Below, piece by piece: positions 1 through 5,391 of a stretch of 9,995 nt of DNA. The position numbers and the translations under genes were made by a program. Below the pieces are notes generated by a model. It did not search any database. It was not told the origin of the DNA and saw only the letters and a list, made by a program, of their open reading frames with translations. Source of the DNA: Sutterella sp. (lineage in GTDB: Bacteria > Pseudomonadota > Gammaproteobacteria > Burkholderiales > Burkholderiaceae_F); contig DXSO01000056.1 of NCBI GenBank assembly GCA_019410445.1, positions 1-9,995 of the forward strand, in the 5' to 3' direction. Each line of letters begins with the position of its first letter. Positions within the stretch are counted from its first letter, which is position 1.

Positions 1-201
1 TGCCCGCAGCATCAGCACCGGACCGGGTTCTGTACCGCGCTTGATGCCGACCACTCCCGTTCCGCCGACATTGCGGGTGACCTCATAGCCGAGTTTTTCC
101 AATGCATCGGCCAGATACGCACTGGTTTTGAATTCATGCATCCCGAGTTCCGGCATTTGGTGCAGTTCTTTCCAAATAGCCACAACGTCAAGTTTGCTCA
201 T
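1..201 (-). CDS. M20-family amidohydrolase/peptidase, N-terminal part (runs off the window)
   Basis: Only the first 67 codons are in the window; the gene continues past the left edge. The start ATG (201) is preceded by AGGGAGA about nine bases upstream. The peptide contains LHQMPELGMHEFKTS (residues 18-32), which fits the R/L-H-x-x-PEL-x-x-x-E-x-x-T motif at the N-terminus of M20D amidohydrolases (N-acyl amino acid, hippurate and IAA-amino-acid hydrolases). It is followed by a GTGVVGIKRG segment and the start of the LRAD metal-site region (LMLRA). Family members are zinc or manganese hydrolases that split N-acyl or N-aminoacyl groups from amino acids; the metal ligands lie outside the window, so activity cannot be judged. 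It is divergent from the yjiH-yjiG pair, suggesting a shared peptide or amino-acid theme. The exact substrate is unknown. Confidence 0.85.
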   Translation of the reverse strand, partial: MSKLDVVAIWKELHQMPELGMHEFKTSAYLADALEKLGYEVTRNVGGTGVVGIKRGTEPGPVLMLRA

Positions 202-397
202 GGTTTTTATTCTCCCTGTTAAACCAAACAGGGCAATCATAGTCCCATTGCCGTCAATTCGTAATCAATGCATTCTTGCTTTCTGATGAAAAATCTAAGC
301 GACTTTGCTTAGGGAAAAAAGCCATCAAATTAATTAAACTCTTCCTTTCCCGTGCTTATGCATAATTCCTTCAAAATCAATAACCAAAGGAAACATC
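202..397. promoter_or_regulatory. Divergent intergenic control region between the amidohydrolase gene and yjiH
   Basis: This 196-base gap must hold promoters for both directions. A perfect 7-bp inverted repeat (CCCTGTT at 214-220, AACAGGG at 227-233) overlaps the ribosome binding site of the amidohydrolase gene. A second one (CTAAGC at 295-300, GCTTAG at 307-312) lies mid-gap. For the plus strand, TTGCTT (306-311) followed 18 bases later by ATTAAT is a possible weak promoter. For the minus strand a TATGAT-like -10 is present near 239-244 with a poor -35. The promoter calls are tentative; the inverted repeats are seen directly. Confidence 0.4.
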
Positions 398-1060
398 ATG
401 TCCACTTCCACACAGTTGGAACAGGAGAAAAAAGTCGGCATCGGGGCTTACATCGCTCTGGCTTTCGCCGTCGTCATCTTCTCCGGCGTTTTCTACAAGA
501 TGCCCGAAGCTCAGAAATGGCTCGGCGCGTTCGACTTCACCACTCTTATCGGCAAGTTTGGTCTGATTGCCGACTCCAAGAATAACTTCACCGGTTCAGG
601 TGGCGTTTCGGCTCGCGCGGCATTTCTCTTTTCCCTGACGCTGATCCCCGGCGTTATGCTTGCCATGGGACTCATTGAAGTTCTGGCTCATTACGGCGCA
701 TTGCGTGCCGCTCAAGTGCTTCTGACTCCGCTTCTGAAGCCTCTGCTCGGTCTGCCCGGTTATACCGGTTTGGCACTGATTACCGACCTGCAGAGTACGG
801 ACGGCGGCGCTGCAATCACGCGCAACATGTACGACGGCGGCAAACTGACCAGAAAGGGACTCGTGACCATGTGCGCATGGCAGTACGCCGGCGCAGGCTG
901 CATCAACAACTATTACACGACGGTCTCAGCCCTGTTTTTCATGTTCACCTGCCCGGTCTGGGTTCCGGTGATCATTATTCTCGCGCTGAAATTTGTGGGC
1001 GGCATGTTTGTTCGTTTCATGCTCAACACCCTCTATCGCAAGGACTTTGAAAATGAATAA
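398..1060 (+). CDS. yjiH: YjiH-like membrane protein with nucleoside-recognition (Gate) domain
   Basis: A 220-residue integral inner-membrane protein, close to the length of E. coli YjiH (about 227). The start ATG has AAAGGAAA (386-393) just upstream. Predicted membrane segments lie near residues 15-33, 73-95, 100-120, 155-180 and 184-205. A polar, glycine-rich stretch in the middle (LQSTDGGAAITRNMYDGGKL, 131-150) is typical of Gate-domain proteins, a family found in nucleoside transporters and in SpmA/SpmB-type pairs. It overlaps the next gene by eight bases, so the two are translationally coupled and probably form one membrane complex. In E. coli the same pair sits beside iadA (isoaspartyl dipeptidase). 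The transported substrate is not known; an amino-acid or peptide role is inferred only from neighbours. Confidence 0.82.
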   Translation: MSTSTQLEQEKKVGIGAYIALAFAVVIFSGVFYKMPEAQKWLGAFDFTTLIGKFGLIADSKNNFTGSGGVSARAAFLFSLTLIPGVMLAMGLIEVLAHYGALRAAQVLLTPLLKPLLGLPGYTGLALITDLQSTDGGAAITRNMYDGGKLTRKGLVTMCAWQYAGAGCINNYYTTVSALFFMFTCPVWVPVIIILALKFVGGMFVRFMLNTLYRKDFENE

Positions 1061-1529
1061 CAACAACAACGCGACCACCGAGTCCAACAATCCGTTCGAC
1101 ATTTTCATCGTCGGTCTCAAAAAAGGTCTCAATATCGGCCTGTACAGTCTGCTCCCCAATGTGCTGATGGCCTTCGTGCTCACCTACATTCTTCAGCTTT
1201 GGGGCGTGATGGATTTTCTGGGCCGCACCTGCGGCGGCCTGATGGGCATCTTTGACCTCCCGGGACAAGCCGTGACCGTTCTGTTGGCCACGTGGCTGTC
1301 TTGCGGCGCCGGCGTTGGCGTAGCAGCCAGCTTGGTTGCCAGCAATGTTCTCAATGCTCACGACATCACGATTCTGGCTCCCGCCTTCATTCTGATGGCC
1401 TCTCAGATTCAGTACATGGGTCGACTCCTCGGCGTGGCTGATGTTCCGAAGAAGTATTGGCCGATTCTGATGCTCAACAGCGTATTGATGGCCTTCATCG
1501 GCATGCTCCTGATGCGCTTTTTTGCATAA
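1053..1529 (+). CDS. yjiG: YjiG-like (SpmB-family) inner-membrane protein
   Basis: A 158-residue membrane protein that, compared from memory, aligns with E. coli YjiG (about 153 residues) over its length: LLPNVLMAFV (33-42), LPGQAVTVLLA (69-79), GVGVAASL (87-94) and a YMGRLLGVADV segment (121-131). I chose the ATG inside the end of yjiH (ATGAATAA overlap) because AAGGA lies eight bases upstream and the N-terminus then matches the family; an upstream in-frame ATG at 993 lies deep inside yjiH. The N-terminus carries five asparagines in a row (residues 2-6). Hydrophobic segments are near 27-50, 70-98, 105-122 and 136-157. It is the likely partner of YjiH in a two-component membrane system of unproven function, and the pair is followed by a terminator. 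Confidence 0.82.
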   Translation: MNNNNNATTESNNPFDIFIVGLKKGLNIGLYSLLPNVLMAFVLTYILQLWGVMDFLGRTCGGLMGIFDLPGQAVTVLLATWLSCGAGVGVAASLVASNVLNAHDITILAPAFILMASQIQYMGRLLGVADVPKKYWPILMLNSVLMAFIGMLLMRFFA

Positions 1530-1553
1530 TCGTCTCAACAATCACACTCTTAT

Positions 1554-1572
1554 CGTTGACGGTCAGTCAACG
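1554..1572. repeat. Short perfect inverted repeat downstream of yjiG
   Basis: CGTTGAC (1554-1560) and GTCAACG (1566-1572) are separated by five bases. No T-run follows on either strand, so it is not a terminator on its own. It could stabilise the 3' end of the yjiHG transcript or bind a regulator. Confidence 0.4.
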
Positions 1573-1591
1573 TAGACAGTGCGGTTGATCC

Positions 1592-1631
1592 AACAGGCAG
1601 CGCGGTTTTTCCTCGCTGCCTGTTTCTTTAT
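1592..1631 (+). terminator. Rho-independent terminator of the yjiH-yjiG operon
   Basis: There is a perfect 11-bp inverted repeat: AACAGGCAGCG (1592-1602) and CGCTGCCTGTT (1614-1624) around an 11-base loop. It is followed by the moderately T-rich TCTTTATT. It sits about 60 bases after the yjiG stop codon. Confidence 0.85.
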
Positions 1632-1745
1632 TCGGTGAATTTTTGGCAAAAAACAGCAAAGTATTGCCACCTTTCGGCAACGCTTTTGCTTTCGTACCGT
1701 TTCACAATAAAGGTGATCCAATTGCAACGGTAAGGAGCCAAAAAG

Positions 1746-2780
1746 ATGAAAAGACGACTTCTGCTCAAAGCATCGATGGCCGCTGGCCTCACCACCGGAC
1801 TTAGCTTGGAAGCAATTCAGGCTCAGGAAAAACCTGCAGTTAAACGAGCTGTTGCAGCGGTCACAGACGGCAGTGCAGTCAATATTCCGTTGGATCAGCG
1901 CAGCGGCCCAATGGCCACGGTGTATTTCACGCGAGATCTCTCATCACAGGGACTGCGCCGAATCGTTGCAAAAATCTCTTCGGTTCTTGAAGGTAAAGTA
2001 GCCGTCAAACTGCACACCGGCGAAAAAGGCGGTCCCAATATACTGCCGAGACAATGGATTCGAGATTTGCTCACTCAAGACATCCAAAATGCAACCATCG
2101 TAGAAACCAATACCTACTATGCCGGAGACCGCGATACAACGGCCAAACACCTTGACACACTCAAAACCAATGGATGGACCTTTTCAAAGGTCGACATCCT
2201 TGATGCGGACGGAGCAGTGAAACTACCCGTCAAAGGCGCTCAACATATCAAGGAAATCAGCGTCGGCAAAAATCTCTTGAACTACGACAGTCTGCTCGTC
2301 TTATCGCATTTCAAGGGGCATACGATGGGCGGATTCGGCGGTTCGAACAAAAACATTTCCATCGGCTGCGCGGATGCTCTAACCGGCAAGCGTCAGCTGC
2401 ACAGCGGAAGCACTGGACAGCAATGGGGCATCTCCGGACCGGAATTCATGGAAAACATGGTCGATGCCACAAAAGCCGTTGTGGATCATTTCAAAGGTCG
2501 AATCTGTTACGTCAATGTTTTACGCCGCATGAGCGTTGACTGTGACTGCGCAGGGACAACTGCAGAAGCTCCCCGCGTCCCTGATATCGGCATCTATGCT
2601 TCACTGGATTTGCTCGCTGTCGAGCAAGCAAGCATTGATGCTGTTTATGATCTTGGAACTGTCGGAAAACCTCTTCACGAACGCATTGAATCGCGCCATG
2701 GCCTGCGACAACTGTCATCCATGAAACAAATGGGACTGGGAAGTGATAATTACCGGATTGTAGACTTGGATCTCGCCTGA
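1746..2780 (+). CDS. Tat-exported DUF362 family protein
   Basis: A 344-residue protein with a strong TAAGGAG ribosome binding site (1731-1737). The N-terminus is a twin-arginine signal (KRRLLLK at 2-8, then a hydrophobic stretch, likely cleavage around AIQA/QE at residue 26), so it should be exported folded to the periplasm, perhaps with a cofactor. The body matches DUF362: VKLHTGEKGGP (87-97), HFKGHTMGGFGGSNKNISIGC (188-208, shown by its key residues H188, G191, N201, C208), and VDCDC (264-268). Many DUF362 proteins carry a ferredoxin-like C-x-x-C-x-x-C segment after the conserved Cys near 208; here that segment is replaced by a short cysteine-free stretch (209-262 has only C254). Cysteines 208, 266 and 268 might still bind metal. 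The biochemical role of the family is not settled. The gene is monocistronic, flanked by terminators on both sides. Confidence 0.82.
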   Translation: MKRRLLLKASMAAGLTTGLSLEAIQAQEKPAVKRAVAAVTDGSAVNIPLDQRSGPMATVYFTRDLSSQGLRRIVAKISSVLEGKVAVKLHTGEKGGPNILPRQWIRDLLTQDIQNATIVETNTYYAGDRDTTAKHLDTLKTNGWTFSKVDILDADGAVKLPVKGAQHIKEISVGKNLLNYDSLLVLSHFKGHTMGGFGGSNKNISIGCADALTGKRQLHSGSTGQQWGISGPEFMENMVDATKAVVDHFKGRICYVNVLRRMSVDCDCAGTTAEAPRVPDIGIYASLDLLAVEQASIDAVYDLGTVGKPLHERIESRHGLRQLSSMKQMGLGSDNYRIVDLDLA

Positions 2781-2814
2781 CTCGCAACAATTCGTGCGTG
2801 CCGAAAAATGCTCG

Positions 2815-2852
2815 AACTCGGGACACAATCAAAATGTTCCGAGTTTTTTTAT
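2815..2852 (+). terminator. Rho-independent terminator of the DUF362 gene
   Basis: AACTCGGGACA (2815-2825) pairs with TGTTCCGAGTT (2835-2845) with one G-U pair and a nine-base loop. The arm runs into a seven-T tract. Confidence 0.88.
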
Positions 2853-2875
2853 CTTGACTCGGTTGCAGCTACGGC

Positions 2876-2907
2876 AGAAAAAAAGAAAGGCTTGCATTCT
2901 GCAAGCC
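2876..2907 (-). terminator. Rho-independent terminator of the tRNA-Arg transcript
   Basis: On the minus strand GGCTTGCA and TGCAAGCC (plus-strand positions 2900-2907 and 2889-2896) form a perfect 8-bp stem with a three-base loop. It is followed by TTTCTTTTTTT. It lies 11 bases after the CCA end of the tRNA gene and faces the DUF362 terminator, so the two transcripts converge. Confidence 0.88.
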
Positions 2908-2918
2908 TCAACTTTTGA

Positions 2919-2995
2919 TGGTGCGCCAGGCAGGATTCGAACCCACGACCCCCTGGTTCGTAGCCAGGTACTCTATCCAACTGAGCTACTGGCGC
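2919..2995 (-). tRNA. tRNA-Arg (anticodon ACG)
   Basis: A full 77-nt cloverleaf can be folded by eye, with CCA encoded. The acceptor stem is GCGCCAG with CTGGCGC plus discriminator A. The D arm contains AGTTGGATA. The anticodon stem CCTGG/CCAGG encloses loop CTACGAA with anticodon ACG (plus-strand 2959-2961). The T loop is TTCGAAT. The T stem (GTGGG/CCTGC) uses two wobble pairs, which is a little unusual. ACG is the normal bacterial arginine tRNA for CGU/CGC/CGA after A34 is converted to inosine by TadA. The gene has its own promoter and terminator. Confidence 0.97.
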
Positions 2996-3013
2996 ACTCT
3001 TGATTTTTTAGCA

Positions 3014-3036
3014 CTTCGCTGTTTTGTTCAGCGAAG
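3014..3036 (-). repeat. Hairpin in the 5' leader of the tRNA-Arg precursor
   Basis: CTTCGCTG (3014-3021) and CAGCGAAG (3029-3036) form a perfect 8-bp stem with a seven-base loop. It lies between the predicted transcription start and the mature tRNA 5' end. No T-run follows on the minus strand, so it is not a terminator. It may mark a leader-processing signal. Confidence 0.6.
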
Positions 3037-3043
3037 GATGCGT

Positions 3044-3071
3044 ATTTTACAGACTTAATAATAAATTGCAA
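3044..3071 (-). promoter_or_regulatory. Sigma-70 promoter of tRNA-Arg
   Basis: On the minus strand, TTGCAA (3066-3071) and TAAAAT (3044-3049) are spaced by 16 bases, both good matches to -35 and -10. The predicted start lies about seven bases further on, around 3036-3038, giving a leader of roughly 40 nt before the tRNA. Confidence 0.75.
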
Positions 3072-3117
3072 GAGGCTTCTGAATTTTTTATCTTCCTCTG
3101 ACAATCAAATCTGAAAT

Positions 3118-3456
3118 TCAGTGTGAAACCATTTTCAACCCGATGATCGAGCCGATGAGCATCACAATGAAAAATAGTCTCCAAAACGATGCCGGCTCAT
3201 GAAAAAAACAAATTCCCAATAAAACCGTACCGACCGCTCCTATGCCTGTCCACACAGGATAAGCCGTTCCTATAGGCAACACCTGAGCCGCTTTGGCCAG
3301 CAAAGCCATGGACGTAACAACAAACACCGCAAAACCCACGCCCCAAAACCACCAGTCAAGTCCGACAGCCGTCTTGAGTTTTCCCAAACAAAACGCAAAG
3401 GCGGTCTCACAAAGCCCTGCAATAATCAGCACCAGCCAACTGAGAGTCGTGCTCAT
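3118..3456 (-). CDS. gdx: Small multidrug resistance exporter, Gdx/SugE type (guanidinium exporter)
   Basis: A 112-residue, four-helix inner-membrane protein, the standard SMR length. The sequence fits the Gdx (formerly SugE) branch: LIIAGLCE with the central glutamate E17, S49 in helix 2, and LPIGTAYPVWTGIGAVGT (60-77) with Y66 and W69. Gdx proteins are dual-topology homodimers that export guanidinium in exchange for protons; E17 would be the shared proton/substrate residue. The riboswitch just upstream strongly supports a guanidinium role. I chose the ATG at 3456 because AAGGGA lies just before it; longer in-frame starts (3474, 3528) would place this Shine-Dalgarno and the riboswitch inside the protein. 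Two oddities: the tryptophan usual at the position of F20 (W16 in Gdx-Clo) is missing, and P67 replaces the common alanine of TAYA. Confidence 0.88.
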   Translation of the reverse strand: MSTTLSWLVLIIAGLCETAFAFCLGKLKTAVGLDWWFWGVGFAVFVVTSMALLAKAAQVLPIGTAYPVWTGIGAVGTVLLGICFFHEPASFWRLFFIVMLIGSIIGLKMVSH

Positions 3457-3478
3457 TGATATTCCCTTTTTCATTTGA

Positions 3479-3549
3479 TCAAAAAAAAGCCGACATTCAG
3501 GGTCGTCCCCGAAAATCGGCTTATTCACGGCAGGGTCGTCCCTGCGCCA
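3479..3549 (-). ncRNA. Guanidine-II (mini-ykkC) riboswitch with nested terminator
   Basis: On the minus strand the leader holds two short hairpins with identical ACGA loops: GCAGGG-ACGA-CCCTGC (plus 3530-3545) and TCGGGG-ACGA-CCCTGA (plus 3497-3512, one G-U pair), joined by 17 bases. Two stems capped by ACGR loops are the defining feature of guanidine-II riboswitches, which bind guanidinium through the two loops kissing each other and commonly control SMR exporters. The second hairpin sits inside a larger stem, AAGCCGA (3516-3522) with TCGGCTT (3487-3493), followed by a U-run, which looks like an intrinsic terminator. The exporter gene begins 30 bases downstream. The start site predicted from the promoter lies only a few bases before the first hairpin. 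Confidence 0.9.
3481..3522 (-). terminator. Terminator-like hairpin enclosing the second riboswitch stem
   Basis: A seven-pair outer stem (AAGCCGA/TCGGCTT) is topped by the second ACGA hairpin and runs into eight consecutive T on the minus strand (two of them in the stem). It is probably the expression platform of the riboswitch. It may also stop readthrough from the ABC operon, which shows no other terminator. Confidence 0.7.
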
Positions 3550-3555
3550 AAGCGA

Positions 3556-3584
3556 ATTATACGAATCGAATTTAAGAAGACAGC
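3556..3584 (-). promoter_or_regulatory. Promoter of the riboswitch-gdx transcript
   Basis: There is a perfect TATAAT on the minus strand (plus 3556-3561). The -35 position 17 bases upstream (3579-3584, GCTGTC) is weak and lies in the last codons of the ABC ATPase gene. The predicted start near 3549 falls just before the first riboswitch hairpin, which supports the call. Confidence 0.65.
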
Positions 3585-4363
3585 ATCATCGCATCGCTTA
3601 CTTCGCCTGCTCCTTTTTCAAAGAGGGCCAACAGGTCAGGCACAGTCAGATTCTTCTTTTCTTCACCCTTAACGTCGACGACGATTCGGCCAGCATGCAT
3701 CATTACCAAACGATTGCCATAACGAAGTGCATCGCGCATGTTATGCGTAATCATCAGAGTAGTCAGTTTTTGCGTAGTCACCAATCGATCGGTGATTTCC
3801 AGAACCTTGGCCGCAGTTTTAGGATCCAGAGCAGCAGTATGTTCGTCCAAAAGCAGCAGCTGAGGGCGCACCAAAGTAGCCATCAGCAGTGTCAATGCCT
3901 GACGCTGACCGCCGGAGAGCAGTCCGACGTGAGCCGTCATGCGCTCTTCAAGCCCCAAATCAAGCAGCTTGAGCATTTCACGGAACTTTTCCGTCTGCTC
4001 GGGTTTCGAACTCCAACTTAATCCAAGCTTCTGACCTCGGCGGGAAGCCATGGCGAGATTTTCCTCAATCATCATATTGCCCGCCGTACCGCGCATCGGA
4101 TCCTGAAAAACGCGTCCAATATACCGAGCACGCTTGTACTCGGGCATTTTGGAAATATCCACTCCACCCACTTCAATCGTGCCGGAATCAATCGGAAAAA
4201 CGCCGGCGATTGCATTGAGGAAAGTTGATTTTCCGGCACCGTTCGATCCGATAACCGTCGCAAAATCACCATCCTCAAGCATCAGATCCACGCCGCGCAG
4301 AGCGCGCTTTTCGTTGACGCTGCCCGGAAAAAATGTCTTTTTTACACCTCTAGCATTGAGCAT
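3572..4363 (-). CDS. ABC importer ATP-binding protein (TrpXYZ-like family)
   Basis: A 263-residue ATPase with every ABC motif: Walker A GSNGAGKST (39-47, K45), Q-loop VFQDP (Q87), signature LSGGQRQ (149-155), Walker B LLLLDE (169-174) and H-loop ITHNM (H207). The long gap between the Q-loop and signature, with a MIEENLAMA segment, and the TTLMITHNM end are typical of ATPases paired with BPD_transp_2 permeases of the family often labelled tryptophan/tyrosine transporter. GGAGA lies six bases before the start ATG. It is the third gene of the operon, 24 bases after the permease. It drives uptake of the substrate caught by the lipoprotein; the true substrate cannot be read from sequence. Confidence 0.9.
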   Translation of the reverse strand: MLNARGVKKTFFPGSVNEKRALRGVDLMLEDGDFATVIGSNGAGKSTFLNAIAGVFPIDSGTIEVGGVDISKMPEYKRARYIGRVFQDPMRGTAGNMMIEENLAMASRRGQKLGLSWSSKPEQTEKFREMLKLLDLGLEERMTAHVGLLSGGQRQALTLLMATLVRPQLLLLDEHTAALDPKTAAKVLEITDRLVTTQKLTTLMITHNMRDALRYGNRLVMMHAGRIVVDVKGEEKKNLTVPDLLALFEKGAGEVSDAMMLSS

Positions 4364-4387
4364 ATTTTGTCTCCGTAGCGCGTCTGA

Positions 4388-5302
4388 TCAGAGAGAGCTT
4401 TTACGTGCACGCCACTTTTCACGAAGCAGCGGCATCGACAGTGCAATGGCAACCAAGATAGCCGTAAAGAGCTTGAGATCATTGGGCGGCATGCCGAGCT
4501 GCAGAACGATGGCAATTACCAAACGGTATACGATCGAACCCAATATCACGGAAATCAAGCAATTTTTAAAGCTACGAGTCCCGAACAACACCTCTCCGAT
4601 GATCACCGAGGCCAACCCAATCACGATCGTCCCCGTTCCCATGCCGACATCGGCAAAGCCGTTGGCCTGGCAAACCAATGCACCGGACAAAGCCACCAGA
4701 GCATTTGAAATCAACAGTCCCAGCACAATCATGGAATTGGTATTGACGCCCTGGGCTCTGGCCATCTGGGAATTGCATCCCGTTGCACGAATCGCCGTAC
4801 CGAGTTCCGTACCGAAGAACCAGTAGAGAATCACACCGACCAACAATACTCCGCTCAATCCCACGAGCATCATGGCCATGTCGGCAGACAACCCCAGAGA
4901 GGAAGCGTAACTAAAAATCGTATCCACTCGCAGCAACGCCACGTTGGCTTTGCCCATCACATGAAGATTGACGGAGTACAGGCCAATCATCGTGAGAATG
5001 CCGGCCAACAGAGGCGGAATTTTGAGCTTCGTGGTAAGCAACCCTGTCACAATGCCGGCCAGAGCTCCTGCAACAGCAGCTAAGAAAAAAGCAACGGCAA
5101 CGCCGTAACCGGATACAAGAGCAGTCGCGGCAACCGCTGCTCCCAGTGGGAAACTCCCCTCAACCGAAAGATCCGCAATGTCGAGCACGCGGAAGGTGAT
5201 GTACACGCCAAGCGCCATTAACGCCCACATCAGGCCTTGCGCGATGGTCGGAATCAAAATGTCTGCCATGTCTATCTTTTCGAAAACGGCGAGCGTACTC
5301 AT
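4388..5302 (-). CDS. ABC importer permease, BPD_transp_2 family (TrpXYZ-like)
   Basis: A 304-residue, strongly hydrophobic inner-membrane permease. The family-typical opening QGLMWALMALGVYITFRVLD (22-41) and LSVEGSFPLGAAV (45-57) are clear, as is the cytoplasmic coupling region GTELGTAIRATGCNSQMARA (164-183), where it should dock the ATPase. About eight to nine membrane segments can be seen. The start is uncertain. The ATG at 5302 has GAGG four bases upstream, and GTG at 5305 adds one residue. The ATG at 5269 (MADILIP) better matches the usual N-terminal length of the family but lacks a good Shine-Dalgarno. The gene follows the binding-protein gene after an intervening hairpin terminator, so it is likely expressed at a lower level. 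Confidence 0.88.
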   Translation of the reverse strand: MSTLAVFEKIDMADILIPTIAQGLMWALMALGVYITFRVLDIADLSVEGSFPLGAAVAATALVSGYGVAVAFFLAAVAGALAGIVTGLLTTKLKIPPLLAGILTMIGLYSVNLHVMGKANVALLRVDTIFSYASSLGLSADMAMMLVGLSGVLLVGVILYWFFGTELGTAIRATGCNSQMARAQGVNTNSMIVLGLLISNALVALSGALVCQANGFADVGMGTGTIVIGLASVIIGEVLFGTRSFKNCLISVILGSIVYRLVIAIVLQLGMPPNDLKLFTAILVAIALSMPLLREKWRARKSSL

Positions 5303-5337
5303 CACACCTCGCCTGTTGCTCTCATACCTGCAAGCAC

Positions 5338-5372
5338 AAAAAAAAGCGCGGAGCAGAAAGAAAACTCCGCGC
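5338..5372 (-). terminator. Intra-operon terminator between binding-protein and permease genes
   Basis: GCGCGGAG (5346-5353) and CTCCGCGC (5365-5372) form a perfect, very GC-rich 8-bp stem with an 11-base loop. On the minus strand it runs straight into eight T. It lies 19 bases after the stop of the substrate-binding protein gene. Partial readthrough would give excess binding protein over membrane components, as is common in ABC import operons. Confidence 0.88.
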
Positions 5373-5391
5373 CGATGGTAAATTACGGATT

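Noticed and set aside
1023..1541. Minus-strand open frame of 172 codons
   Set aside because: It is antisense to yjiG, is rich in His/Gln/Asn as expected from a shadow frame, and has no start signal.
2919..2995. tRNA-Arg as an integration site of a mobile element
   Set aside because: No integrase gene and no repeat of the tRNA 3' end is seen nearby; both sides are ordinary genes with terminators.
2794..3003. Plus-strand open frame of 69 codons
   Set aside because: It runs through the terminator and the antisense of tRNA-Arg; its C-terminal part is the familiar false translation of a tRNA complement.
3457..3528. Longer N-terminus for the exporter (starts at 3474 or 3528)
   Set aside because: It would translate the riboswitch and the Shine-Dalgarno; the SMR family starts at the ATG at 3456.
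4134..4826. Plus-strand open frame of 230 codons
   Set aside because: It is antisense to the ABC ATPase and permease genes and spans their junction.
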